A DNA stretch of 64,000 bases from Ephydatia muelleri (GCA_013339895.1 JABACO010000006.1:4041509-4105508); one strand, 5' to 3'; positions 34,304 through 45,142 are shown, counted from the stretch's first letter. Notes: a model not told the origin generated them from the letters alone. Numbers and translations: made by a program.

Positions 34304-34474
34304 TGTAGCAGTGGCCAAAGGATATATAGTAACACGTGTACAGACTGACTAAGAACACAAAAAGAGAGTATTTATACATACAAGTGCGCACACGATGTCA
34401 CATGCAAATGTTCTGGCAAGTTCGAGCCCATCTGGCGCATGCGTGCACATGCGCAAAGAGATATTTGCATTACA
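34304..34474 (-). repeat. 5' LTR of the gypsy element
   Basis: Second 171-bp LTR. Transcription of the element must start inside it on the minus strand. A TATA-like tatatag (plus-strand view) and catgcaaat/atttgcat octamer-like words lie inside; their use is unproven. Confidence 0.95.
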
Positions 34475-34822
34475 CAAGGGACATAGAAGATGAACGAGTG
34501 TACCGGAAGCATTTGGCACTTTTGTAAATGCATGTATAAAGGATGTCATACTAAACTGGGCATTTTATTTTTTCAGCGTATGTTCATCAAACACTGTAAT
34601 GCAAAAGAACAAGCAAACCACACCCAGTTTGAGATATGGGTGGAGCGGTATTATAAGACTGACATCAGTGATGAAGAGTGGAAAGCCATTATTGAGAAAG
34701 ATGAAGCGCACAACTATGAGTTAAATGGACATGCATGGAATATGCTACGAAAGTGCACCACTTCAGCAGGAGGATGTTCAGGACACTTAGTTAATTCACA
34801 TCACAAGTGGACCACTTTATAA

Positions 34823-35354
34823 AGTACTCATCTGATTCAAGTACTTATCTGCTTCGCGTCATCTGATTCACGTACACATCTGATTTTGCTGGATATACTA
34901 TTCTGCTGGATGTACAAACAAGTGACTCCTGCTATCCTCTGTCACTATATCCATACATTGAGCTGCTTTCCCAATATTCTTTATTGAAGATTTGATGGCG
35001 TATTTATCTCAGTAAAGTGGGTGTTGCACAAGTAGCGGAGTCGTAAAGCTGAACCTTACAGCTGAATTCGTTGTGTTTTATAATTGGTCGAGTGTGTGCG
35101 TTCGGTTATTATCCCACATTAATGATACGTTCAAGATATTCAAACCGTTACGTTAAAATTGTTTTAATCGCTGGCTGATGTTACGTTCCCGGTAACCTTA
35201 ATTATACCACCATATTGACAAGAAATTTCTTTCCGTAACGGTAGCCGTTTCCGTAACATCCTGATATTTGGGACCCGTAACGGAGACGTTAAATAGCAGT
35301 GGCGTCACGTTACCGGCAACGTTTGGTTGTGTACTCATACAATACATAGCTCAG
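34823..35354. other. Right-hand noncoding part of the 12.1-kb element
   Basis: No coding signal beyond the stop at 34820. Around 35195-35340 the words cgtaacgg, gttacg and gtaacg recur many times in both orientations, as in the left end (24500-24570). They may be subterminal transposase-binding sites. Confidence 0.45.
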
Positions 35355-36116
35355 CACTGCTACCTTCATGAACCTACATATGGACAAACGATACGCGACA
35401 ATTCATAGGCGTGCATAGTTAGCACACGAAAATCATAGGGTTGAAGAACTTACTCGTTCTTGTACCTGCAAAATGAAAACGACTCGTAGAGCAGGGAGCC
35501 GAAAATTGCACTATCATTGCACTTACATGTATATGAATCAAACATGAGAATTATGTACCAAATAGGAACGTGGTCATTTGATCAATTTTGTCTTTGAATT
35601 GAAGGATTCACAACTGCCCACGTGGCTATAAGTAGGAAGCCAGGAAGAACTAAAGTCAAACTCGCGAACACGTACCTCTAGCATCAACGATCGAAATTCC
35701 TTTCACATATGCCATTTGGTTACCGTAATAAATTAACCAGAATTTTCTTAACGATGGCCGGAGTAGTCATCGCATCTTATGAAGTTGCAGGCGTTATTCG
35801 GGGCCACCATGTTTACAAAGCTATATGGTCTTGGCATTCGTTCCTGGCTTCCTACGTGGCAATTGAGAATTCTTCAATTTGGATCAAATGGCCACGTTCC
35901 TATTTTGATGCATATATAATTCTCATGTTTGATTCATATATATGTGCAACATATGATAGTGCAATTTTCGGCTCCCTGCTCTACGAGGTCGTTTTCATTT
36001 GGCAGGTATAAGAACGAGTAAGTTCTTCAACCCTAGGATTTTTGTGTGCTAACTATGCACGCCTATGTACAGTGGCGTATCTTTTATCCATATGCAGGTT
36101 CATGAAGGTAGCAGTG
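35355..36116. mobile_element. Foldback/MITE element (762 bp) inside the right inverted end
   Basis: The left arm 35355-~35655 (cactgctaccttcatgaacc .. ggaagccaggaa) is inverted at ~35829-36116 (ttcctggcttcc .. ggttcatgaaggtagcagtg). The ~170-bp centre has no recognised protein. It splits the right inverted end of the 12.1-kb element: tttggttgt lies to its left and gcaatggcttag to its right, and these are adjacent in the left-end copy. It therefore arrived later. Confidence 0.75.
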
Positions 36117-36332
36117 GCAATGGCTTAGCGTTAGGGGGGTTAAATACGTTACATGATTATTGAAAGTTGCCACTGAATATGCTTTAAGTTAATGTATTAC
36201 TGTTAATCCTAACCAGAATCTGCCTCAAGGCATTCAAGCAAATGCTATTAGTGGGCTCAACGTAAGCTATGATTGTCTGTAATTATCCGTTGTTGCGGGG
36301 TGTGATTTCCGTTGTTGCGAGCTGGAACTGTA
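36117..36332. repeat. Right terminal inverted repeat of the 12.1-kb element (outer part)
   Basis: Reverse complement of 24254-24490 with scattered differences. Ends gttgttgcgagctggaactgta. Confidence 0.75.
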
Positions 36333-36333
36333 A

Positions 36334-37113
36334 GGGTCATTCCATGTCAAATGAGCAGGAGTTGTGCCTCACATCTTCCAATTTCGCTCCAACGTCTCAT
36401 ATACGTTGGTCTTGATATGAATATGACTTTTCCATTTATTGAGTTAATAACGTTAACGGCACTGAATAATTAAATTTTGCATCTTTGCACTCTCATATCA
36501 TGGCTGGAATACAAGTGACAGAGGAGTTTTTGGCGGCCATGATCGTAGAACTGATCTATGATGATTATTTTTGGGGTGTGGGTAAAGGGTTAAAAATTTT
36601 GCATCTTTTGCAATATAGAGGTGTCTACCACGTGAAACACAAGTAAAGTGAAGGGACTATCAATCTCAGTGTTTTTCAGGAATAAAAAGTCTGTGTATTT
36701 ATTACCTCTGAGAACCACGCAAGGTTTTATCTCAGGGCGCCATTTATGTCTTATCAAACTTCTGTTTTGTTTACATACATGTACGTTACAAGTGGTGTTA
36801 TATAAGCTATCTTACCACAGCTGCCCACCTGTTAGCATGACTCAGCAGTTTGTGTTTCCTTATTTGCATGGGCAAAAGGCCAAATTTCTATGAAGTGTTT
36901 TGTGTCATAACAATGGATCATCACAAGTATTGTCGTGACCCGTTCATGAAGCATTGGCGCCGCATATATTCACACCTTCAAGTTGTATCAGAACAAATTA
37001 TAGCACAATGTCCATCTCTGTCTGTGCAAAGTGGAGACTTGCTGCGTGTAACTGTTGGAGCAAAATTGGAAGACGTGAGGCACAACTTCTGCTCATTTGA
37101 CATGGAATGACCC
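36334..37113. mobile_element. MITE with ~60-bp inverted ends, abutting the 12.1-kb element
   Basis: The left end gggtcattccatgtcaaatg, gcaggagttgtgcctcacat, cttccaatttcgctccaac (36334-36394) is inverted at ~37055-37113 (gttggagcaaaattggaag .. ggaatgaccc). The interior has no recognised transposase; the open frame 36850-37110 runs into the end repeat and is not convincing. It starts 2 bases after the big element ends, so one probably inserted next to or into the other. Confidence 0.75.
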
Positions 37114-37499
37114 ATAAAACACAGTTGGTGATCTCAAATATTTTGGATATGTTTTATTTTATTTTATTATTTTATGCCTCGTGATTCATTTTGTCGTGGC
37201 ACATAAATGTCAGAAAGGGATAAGTGACCCACCACGTTGTGCATATTGGTAGAGACGATACGTGATCTTAATGTATTGTACCTGTACATGGACATGTACT
37301 TGTGTTAAGATTTGTCTATATATTCAGCAGGCAATGATGGTACTTAATCATCGACTACAAAAATCTTCAACTGACATTTAGGGCAGTCTTTAGTTTATGT
37401 CACCTGAATGGGTACAAATGTTTTGCTTTCTTGAGCATTAGATATGAAGAATTTAGCACCTCATGTACATCCTTCAAACAGATGTTTGCACAGGATGTG

Positions 37500-38240
37500 C
37501 CTGGAAAAATCAGAAAAGTGTCGATAAAGTCCTTTTATGCTTGTTGACATGCTCAACATAGATCTCCTGCTTGTGAACATGGACGGTGGGCAACACAGTG
37601 AAGCTAACAAGATATTAATTGCTGTGGTAAAGCTATGTTGCTACTCCTGTCACCCCACCACTATTTACTGTAGCACCATTTGAGCCAAATCCCCTCATTT
37701 TGTTGATAGGCAACTCTTTTTCAATCAGATAGGCTACTCTTTTTCAATCAAATAGGCTCAAATGGCTTCTACAATGCCCTCAAATGTTCCTAATGAGATC
37801 AACATTACATGCATGTAGAAAAGTACTGCATGGCTCACCCACTTCAGAAATGTATAGTCCATACCAAACAAACTGTTTAGTAATGGATATATCAGTACTC
37901 ACCTCTATCATTAACCCATAAAATTGGTTGCTACTGATCAACACGAAGTTGAGAACCTTCGTTTTGCTTGGTAAGAGTGATAACTAGATGTAGCTCTTGG
38001 ATACTACACTCATTGAGTGTTTTCACCACACCCACTTCAGACTAGTGCAACCTTGGAAGATTCTTAACAAGGGACAGTAGTTGCTCATAGTTTGGAGTAT
38101 GAGCAATATTTTTGTTTGCACAACCAGTAAAGGCACTTCATAGTGGTTGCAATCTGTGCTTGTCTCTGTAGTATTACTTGCTTATCTAGTGCTTCTCTGA
38201 TACCAACTGGGATTAAAGCTTGCAATACATCTCCTTTTCT
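37500..38240 (-). pseudogene. hAT transposase remnant (ZNF862-like central part)
   Basis: Read on the minus strand: ALDKQVILQRQAQIATTMKCL with YWLCKQ (~38170-38110), then, after frame changes, FVWYGLYISEVGEPCSTF (~37880) and EKELPINKMRGFGSNGATV (~37720) followed by GGVTGVAT. The MRGFGSDGASVMxGxxxGVAT type block belongs to the catalytic core of hAT proteins of the ZNF862/C17orf113 kind, and the first block matches their linker region. Stops and frameshifts are frequent. The C-terminal dimerisation part would lie to the left but was not seen. Confidence 0.6.
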
Positions 38241-38385
38241 TCCAGGTGTATTCAGTACCCCAACTACTTGTACTTTAGATAACCCATTGTGTGTTTCAAC
38301 TTATCTGCCAGTCTGAAATTGTTGTGATTTACCAAGCTAGAGTTTTGCATGCTTCTTTAGACTTTCTGCTGGTACAACCTACTTA

Positions 38386-38690
38386 TGTTGCTAGTAGATG
38401 GCTGATGGGACCTAGAGATGTGGCTAGTAGATGGCTGATGGGACCTAGAGATGTGGCTAGTAGATGGCTGATGGGGCCTAGAGATGTGGCTACTAGATGG
38501 CTGATGGGACCTAGAGGTGTGGCTATTAGATGGCTGATGGGACCTAGAGATGTGGCTAGTAGATGGCTGATGGGATAGAGATGTGGCTAGTAGATGGCTG
38601 ATGGGACCTAGAGATGTGGCTAGTAGATGGCTGATGGGACCTAGAGATGTGGCTAGTAGATGGCTGATGGGACCTAGTTATGTAGCTAGG
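38386..38690. repeat. 33-bp minisatellite, 9 units
   Basis: Unit gatggctgatgggacctaga + gatgtggctagta. Starts of gctgatggg fall at 38401, 38434, 38467, 38500, 38533, 38566, 38597, 38630 and 38663; only one step differs from 33. Because 33 is a multiple of 3, an open frame reads the 11-residue repeat DVASRWLMGPR, but no protein family or splice support is seen. Confidence 0.9.
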
Positions 38691-40925
38691 AGGCTCCCTG
38701 GAGTAGTACATTTAGCTGGTGGATTACACTGGAAGTAACAATATGGCTGGGTCATGTAGATGGTTGCTGAAGTACATTGTGTAAGGATCTACTTTCCGGT
38801 TTAGGAGATGGCTGGCGCAACGCATGTTGACGAGGGGGTATATACATGTAATTCCCAGGCAGCACACTCTCCTCTTCCTCTCATTTATAGTATCGTCTCT
38901 AATACACAAAGAGATCCAGCAGGATCATTCTGTCTGTTCTGTCTTAAGGCGCCAAGTCTGCAGTTACATAATATACATGTGTCTAGTTGCAATTAGTAAC
39001 AGTAGCTTACTCCTTCACATACATGTAAATGGTACTTTGTAGATTGTTGATCAAAGGTTTTCAAGTAGCTGCAGGTAGATGGTTCATGAAAAGCGGTGAA
39101 ATGGCTGAGATTGTTCTATGGGGCTGTATAAATGTGCATAACTGATGGTGAATATGAATCAGTGTAGCAGATGGAATAACTAGTATGTGACTGTAGCTGG
39201 AGCAGGGCTCAGATGTGTTCAAAGACTCTTTGTTACATGGTTCAGTACACATTGGTTCACATACTGCCAGTTTAGACATCTATAAATACATGAAGTAATT
39301 TTTCTTTCTCTAGTCCATTTTATTTCCATACGCAAAAATTTATCCAATCAGCACATGCTATCATGTAGCATTCATGTAAATTGTTATTCTCTAATTACGG
39401 TCAATGCATTTACGCTAGCGCCATAATTTGATTATAGTTGTGCGTGGATAAGTGTATGCACTAACAAGAGTTGCACAGCGCCATTCTAAAAGGGCCTAGG
39501 GAGAGCTCTGTACATGTAGCTGTTTGCAGTTAGTTACATGTAAATATACATCAAAATAGGGACAGTGAGATTGTTGCACACATGTTAATTTATATCTGGT
39601 ACTACAGCATACATGTACCTGTACATATACTCTTTAGCGTACAGTAGAAATGTTCAACTCAAAACTTTTTGCTTTTTAACATCTTCACTGTAATTAATTT
39701 TCGCTGAAAAACATGCCGAATTAAGCTCATTGATTTTTATTGTGATGAATATTATATATACCTGGTAACTCACGTGCTAGTACTATTTTGTGTATTTAAA
39801 GGATGAAGATGGAGAGTTTTAAGCTGGAATTGTGTTATTGTGTGTCAGAGGTACATGTACCATGTATGCCATGTCAATGGATACCAGCTATTAGAGAAAA
39901 ATGACAGTGCCAATTAGAGCGTGGAAACACAACGGATATTTATACTGTGTTTGTGATGAAGGAAGAAGGAACTGTCATTGGTTACATCCCCCGAAATTTA
40001 TCTTGTATATGTATATGCTTTTTTTCTATAAGATGACGTTGGATCACCTGGTGCACAACAGGCATCAGAAGGTTCTCAAATGACTTAGGACTTGATATTT
40101 CATGTTTAGTATGTTTCATTGGACATGCTAAAGATATCAAGAAGCTTGTGACACTACATGTACATGTACTGAAACCTAAACGGCTACCTGTACATGTATA
40201 AAATGTTAAGCTACATGTAAATCACATACCCACCATTGGTTATGTGCACAGTCAGGACAACTTAACATTTCGTGTGATGTTGTTGTTGTTGGTAATGTGT
40301 CTGTTATGGGAGGGTTCCATCGTGCTGCCATGGCAACCAATGTTATCAGTGGTAATACTGTATGTAAACCCTTCTGTGTAAGAGTGCATGTATCACCACT
40401 ACAGTAGCTATGTCCAACTTCAGTTGGAATTTTCCACATGAAAGCATTATACTGTATTACAGTTTACTGACCAGGATTTGGGCATTTATTGAAAAGTAAA
40501 TGAATCATATTCCTCCCAAACAACGTGTTAAGCACTAAACCCTCCACAATCAAGTGGTATCATTTCAATCATGGCCAGAGGGGTGCAAAGGGGTGTGGTC
40601 ACAGTGTACCTTCCATGTCAATCCACATACATGTACATGCACAGGCAAAAACACTGCCTTATTACTAGTTATTAGACAATGCAATTGCGATTTTAATTTG
40701 ATCCAGGCACTATGTCTGCCTCTTTCGTACTTCATTAATTCACTCATAATGACATAATTAAGGTAGCCTGAACCCAGGGTTGGCACATGTACCCTGCCAT
40801 ACTGAAATGATACCCCTGATAAACAGGTCTGCAATAACATAGTAAATTCTAGTGAGCCAGAAGTGAAGTGTATTGTTTTAATCTTACAGGCTACGATATT
40901 GCTAAATCTGATTATGTATTTTCAG
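38691..40925. other. Intronic sequence of gene B; one possible small exon
   Basis: Mostly AT-rich with TACATGTA words. At 40252-40358 a reading begins after tatgtgcacag and ends at a GTATGT donor: SGQLNISCDVVVVGNVSVMGG, ..ATNVISGNT. It has one Cys and an NxS site and could be a decayed Ig-like exon, but phase and homology are not established. Confidence 0.3.
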
Positions 40926-41207
40926 GTCCTCCTGGACGCCCAAATGTTGTGGCAAATACCATTGGTCCAGGCATGGTACTAGTGGTAGTGAACCCCTCCT
41001 CCAGTGGTGGTCTTCCTACAAGCTACGGTATCACCATCAGTAATAGCAGCTATGGGTACAGCAATTCTACACCAGCTTTTCTCAATGGGTCTGCAATGTT
41101 CACCTTCACTGGTCTGACAATTGGCACCAACTACACTATCTCAGCAGTGGCCATCAACTGTGCTGGTTCAAGTAGTTCAAGTAACCCTACCACAATCTAC
41201 GTCTCAT
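40926..41207 (+). CDS. Gene B: FN3-domain exon
   Basis: The acceptor gtattttcag ends at 40925 and the donor GTATGT starts at 41208; phase 1-1, 282 bases, 94 residues. The FN3 pattern is complete: GPPGRPNVVANTIG, MVLVVVNPSSSGG, LPTSYGITISNSS (C strand Tyr) and LTIGTNYTISAVAINCAGSS (Tyr-x-Ile-x-Ala-x-Asn, G-strand turn). It is rich in Asn-x-Ser/Thr. It lies between the Ig exon at 22.7 kb and the TM exon at 45.7 kb in the same orientation and phase, hence part of gene B by inference. Confidence 0.75.
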
Positions 41208-41564
41208 GTATGTGTAAGGTTTACTGCTATTTAATACCTTGCGCATGTGCACATGCATTTTACTATGCATCTGTTTCGACCCTATGCATGCAATCAGTAT
41301 TCTTGCATAGCAAGCACCTACATGTACTGTACCCTGCTGTCATGTGTGTGATTGCACACCTGTAGTTCCATGACAAGTTCAGCATTGTTTTGATTTATAA
41401 ATAAGTATTCAAGTACTATTGTATAGTCCCAAGTGGTAAAATCACGTTTTCTGTGTTAGTGTTGATTCTTATGTAATATCTTATAATAGACAATGAAACA
41501 CTGAAATCTGATTGGCCAAATGCAGGGATCGGATTTTCGTAAAAATCTGATTGCATCCTCTGAG

Positions 41565-41735
41565 TGCCAGTGTCTGGGTATTCTAGGTGCCAGTGTCTGG
41601 ATATTCTAGGTGCCAGTGTCTGGATATTCTAGGTGCCAGTGTCAGGATATTCTAGGTGCCAGTGTCTGGATATTCTAGGTGCCAGTGTCTGCCAGGGTAT
41701 TCTAGGTGCCAGTGTCTGCCAGGGTATTCTACGGT
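41565..41735. repeat. 23-bp tandem repeat (gtgccagtgtctggatattctag)
   Basis: Seven to eight units. The first ones are 23 bp; the last two are lengthened to 27 bp by an internal duplication of the gcca/ccag step. Intronic; no function seen. Confidence 0.9.
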
Positions 41736-43289
41736 AGAATACCAGCCCTTTAGTTAGCTCTAAATGTAATAATGCAATAACCAATAATACAGTGTACACA
41801 ATGAATATGCATGCAGGAATAAGTTACTTTGGTCCATATTAAACACTACGGATAGGCAAGAATTGAAATTTCATGTATATTCTTGTATCATTACAGAGCT
41901 CTGCATTGTATACAGTCTTTTTCCCCCTTCTAGGATAAATCTTTGCAGCCAATACTGAGGTTCAGTACGAAAAATGGTTTTTATAGGATCACTACAGTAC
42001 CACTTGTTCCTTGTCCATTCATGCCAAACGTGAACGTAGTAATTTGTGTCTACACTAGTCTTTTTAGACACACCAGCAGCTATGGCATTTCTATTTCTTT
42101 GTCTGTCTTTGGGACTGAAAACGATCAATTGTCAGGCAAATTAGGCAAATTGGCAGCAGAGAGATCTACGTGATTTTGAATATCATGTAGATCTCTTGGT
42201 TTCAGTGTCTAACTATTATTTAATTCTTATGGCAATCGCCACTACTGTGATTAATTTCCATTTATTTCCACATCAATTAATATGGTTGTGTGATGTCAAA
42301 ATGGTGAGCTTGAATGCTCTTCCCATTTGAAAGTGAAATGGTCTCAGAAGCAGGCACTATAAATAAAACCATCTGGAATGGCATCCCAAACCATCACTGA
42401 CATCCCTGCTGCTGACTCCTGTTGAGCAAGAGTTCTGCGCATCTGTAGCCATGGAGGCTTGTCATCCACCTTCCAATATGGCATGCCATCATACAAATCA
42501 TCACGTCATGTCAAATTAGTCCAACGTCCATGATGTAGTACTCCAACAGCAGCACATCTTTATTGGAGAGGTTCCGGCATCATGCCCCTAACACAATGCC
42601 TGTGCATTACTACCTGCCAAGTAGCCTCTAAGTACTGTTCATCTTCTCGCCTTGTAATAATGTTGCAGTTATATTTCTGTGCCCTACCAGCTCTCAGCGG
42701 ACAGCCTACCTTCACTGGATGAAGTCTTTACTCTGAAGTGTTCTCTCATCTATTTCGATATTCCCAGGTATAAGCACATATTGTGGCATTCTGCCTGCCT
42801 GTGCAGGTGTTCTGTTATCCTCCCTCTCAGCAACTCTGCTGAGATGTGGGGTTCAGATTTCAATGCAACCAAATTATGTACTTTCATCTGCCTCTGCCAA
42901 GATCAATCAGCAGTGTGAGTTTTGGGAATGATGTCCCCTCCCAATACAGACACCCTGGAACCAACTATCTGCCGAACATTATCCTGCAACATGAACAATC
43001 TTACCTTCAGATTCCAATGTGATGTGGTCTACTACTGGCTTGTACATTCAGCACTATTTAGAGATACATGTACGGTAGCAGAGATTCCCATTTCAACTTC
43101 CATTTGGCATCTTCATGGAGGGGTCAATATGCCTATGCTCCTGCTATAGTTTTCAGATACCCATAAGCAGGTAGCTTTGAAGGAAGGTGCCTTAGACATA
43201 GCATGAATCATTCTGCCGCCTGATCAGCAAATGTCTTTGTGTTCTGTTCAAAGCAGACATCTTCTGTCCCTCCATTCTGTGTTGCTCAG
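41736..43289. other. Intronic sequence of gene B, no exon recognised
   Basis: 42300-43290 is richer in coding-like composition on both strands but gives no clear family. It may be older LINE or other transposon sequence upstream of the next feature. Confidence 0.35.
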
Positions 43290-44160
43290 GGGTGGTAAAA
43301 GTTCATCTCTGGCCTCAGACACTGTTTAGATAGCCACTGGCTTGAGGCTGGCTTTGTCTGATTAAAGTTGATATGAAAAATGCTTAAAACTTAGTCTCTT
43401 GGCAGGCACTTCTAGATTAATGCACCCAACACTTCCTCTATCTCCTTCTTTGGACACAGTGGAGCTACAGCCAACATTCTTTCCTGTGGTACTCTCAGGG
43501 AACTTATTCTTCCAAGTTGGGAGTATAACATATAACCATCACCAAGGTACAATGGCTGCCGCAACCTTCTTTTCCTTGCTTGGCACCTGGATGATGGAGT
43601 GCAACATCAGCTGTCCAGTGTGTTGTCTCTTTTCTTGAGGAGCTGGGTCCTGCAGGAAGCTTTATTTAGAATCCTCCTACGTGTACATACAAACCTTTTG
43701 GCAGCAGGTGAAGAAATCCAACCTCATCATTATGGGTGCCCCCCTTGGGACATAACCTGCCTCCAAATGTGCTGCTACCTCCATCTTACTCTCCTCACTG
43801 GAAAAGCTTGGTTCTATTGACTCTCAAGTCACACTGATCCTTCTGCGCTTTTGTGGAGCTTTCACTAAGCTAGTACATATTGCGCATTTCACACCTCCAT
43901 GACAAGAGCTGCATTCATTTGATCTGCCACTCTACCACTTCTTCACAGAGTGTTGACACAACCAACAGCGCATGGCAGCAGTACTATCGGCTCCTGTCTC
44001 TCTGCCTTATCACTTACCTATAGCCTTAATTGCTTCAGTTAGTGCAACAGGATGGGTCACTTCCTCTGACCATTTCCTGGCCGATGCACTTCAACAAATG
44101 CATGTGCCATCAGAGGATGTGTTGCCTTTGATACTGCAATTAGCATTTCCTTGTCCCTAG
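43290..44160 (+). pseudogene. LINE-family fragment (copy 2) with the RT active-site region
   Basis: In shifting frames I read SFFGHSGATANILSCGTL, ELILPSWEYN, then LAWHLDDGV at about 43585-43605. This is the RT catalytic box that this LINE family writes as xWYLDDG. It is followed by GPAGSF and PPLGT (43740), then AATSILLSSLEKLGSIDSQ and TLILLRFCGAFTKLVHIAHFT (43775-43905), which aligns with LLRMCGSFCRMVHIARVTP of copy 3. The end at 43972-44160 (VLSAPVSLPYHLPIALIASV..FLADALQQMHV) fits the next segment. Multiple stops; dead. It supplies the part of ORF2 that copies 1 and 3 lack. Confidence 0.65.
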
Positions 44161-44222
44161 CCCTTAGCATTTCCTTGTCCCCAGCCCTTAGCATTTCCTT
44201 GTCCCTAGCCCTTAGCATTTCC
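44136..44222. repeat. 24-bp tandem repeat (cttagcatttccttgtcccta)
   Basis: Three and a half units of ttagcatttccttgtcccta+gccc at the 3' end of LINE copy 2. A local slippage product. Confidence 0.85.
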
Positions 44223-44639
44223 TCTAATAGTGTGCAGCACCATAGACCCCGCCCCCTACCTGTGGAATGGCCGGCATTGACTTTAGGGTATAGTTTGACC
44301 TTATCTAGGTGAAAGGAGAGGTTTGAATGCTCACCTCTGGCTCCATAAACCTGTGCTCCACCGACAGAGCTACATATATTTTAACCCCCATGAGGTGTAG
44401 AGGACATGAGCCCCTGAGATTGAGGCTGCAGCAATATCTTCACTAATATCCCTAGTGGCTGACCATGTTGGTAGTTGGGAGTGGATATGGCTATCAGCCA
44501 GGCTGGAGGTTAACATCTTCCTCTCTCAGAGTTCACTGCTGGCAAGGCTTGCTTGCTCTATCACATGCTTCAGCCTGACTCTATGTCATGGCTGTGCTTG
44601 CATGTAGATAAGGGCTGTACTCCATACTCCATACAGGCT

Positions 44640-44770
44640 GTATGTGAGTGTGTGTGTGTGTGCGTGTGTGTGTGCGTGTGTGTTTGTGTGTGTACATGCG
44701 TGTGTGTGTGCGTGTGTGTGTTTGTGTGTGTACGTGTGTGTATGTGTGTGCATGTGTGTGTGTGTTTCCG
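44640..44770. repeat. (TG)n-rich microsatellite
   Basis: Interrupted TG/CG/TA array with repeated tgtgtgcgtgtgtgtgt words. The Cys-Val open frames through it are artefacts. Confidence 0.9.
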
Positions 44771-45142
44771 CGTGCGTTTTCAGAATCAGAACTGGAGGGA
44801 GCATACATGTACATCTCCTTGGCCAATGAATCCTATAGAGTGTGGGGCACAAAAGCTCAGAGGTTTTCTGCCACCTGGCACTTCACGTTATGTCACAAGG
44901 TCCACAAACCTAAGTCCTTGGTGTTATCTAGCTACCTCAATATGTCAGCTATGTGGAGGCTTGGTTCTCTTCCTTGGGAGATTGCATGCAATCATGTGTA
45001 TCTGCAGAGAATGATGTACAATATGTGTTTGCAAACATTGTCTTATGCCTCAAATTGGTGTGCTTCATTGCAATCGCCAAAACAGTCAGAACCACTCACA
45101 CATACATGTACTGTATAAAAAATGTATTTGCATTGGATGCAG

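Larger units (their letters stand above)
29388..34474 (-). mobile_element. Intact-looking Ty3/gypsy LTR retrotransposon
   Basis: 5,087 bases between two 171-bp LTRs that appear identical and begin TG and end CA. The order on the minus strand is 5' LTR (34474-34304), primer site, gag, pol (PR-RT-RNaseH-INT), polypurine tract, 3' LTR (29558-29388). CAAG flanks both sides (29384-29387 and 34475-34478), a 4-bp target duplication. Pol order with integrase after RNase H places it in Ty3/gypsy. There is no env-like frame. Both reading frames are open, so it is a young and possibly mobile copy. Confidence 0.93.
28812..34822 (+). pseudogene. Plus-strand gene of the 12.1-kb element, interrupted by gypsy
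   Basis: The exons proposed are 28812-28970 (VLSNLRAELSTMRERIG.. and TETFGVLTELKQMMAKL, a heptad-rich coiled coil), ~29151-29265 (SAVAKVITSQVMQNEPY, YAKNRLADYRTEERRK), a third exon from about 29350 that is cut by the gypsy insertion at 29387 and resumes at 34475 (reading ..VLA, then RDIEDERVYRKHLALL), and 34579-34819 (RMFIKHCNAKEQANHTQ, EIWVERYYKTDISDEEW, NGHAWNMLRKC) with a stop. The frame is continuous if the retrotransposon and one copy of its CAAG target site are ignored, which is what shows the interruption. No family recognised. A role as a partner of the minus-strand protein is a guess from the divergent arrangement. Confidence 0.5.
24254..36332. mobile_element. 12.1-kb DNA transposon with long inverted ends, itself invaded twice
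   Basis: The left end (24254-24490) is the inverted copy of the right end (36117-36332). Both start tacagt..cag.ctcgcaacaacgg, continue with caccccg.aacaacgg, catagcttacgttg.gcccac, gaggcagattctggtt and aataatcatgtaacgtattta. The two copies have clearly diverged, so the element is not very recent. Inside are a spliced minus-strand gene (24.75-28.47 kb), a plus-strand gene (28.8-34.8 kb), a gypsy retrotransposon (29388-34474) and a foldback element (35355-36116). TA flanks both ends if the ends are set at CAGT, a possible 2-bp target duplication. It lies in the large intron of gene B. Removing the two insertions leaves about 6.2 kb. Superfamily unassigned; see the minus-strand gene. Confidence 0.7.

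Noticed and set aside
36850..37110. 86-residue frame inside the MITE
   Set aside because: Its C-terminal third is the inverted terminal repeat itself, so it is probably not a real protein.
38291..38578. 95-residue frame with repeated DVASRWLMGPR as a protein-coding gene
   Set aside because: Explained by the 33-bp satellite; the non-repeat start has no homology.
41565..41735. CRISPR-like regular repeats
   Set aside because: Units are directly adjacent without spacers, in a eukaryotic intron; an ordinary tandem repeat.
42300..43290. Possible minus-strand transposon gene
   Set aside because: Several readable stretches but no motif I can assign.
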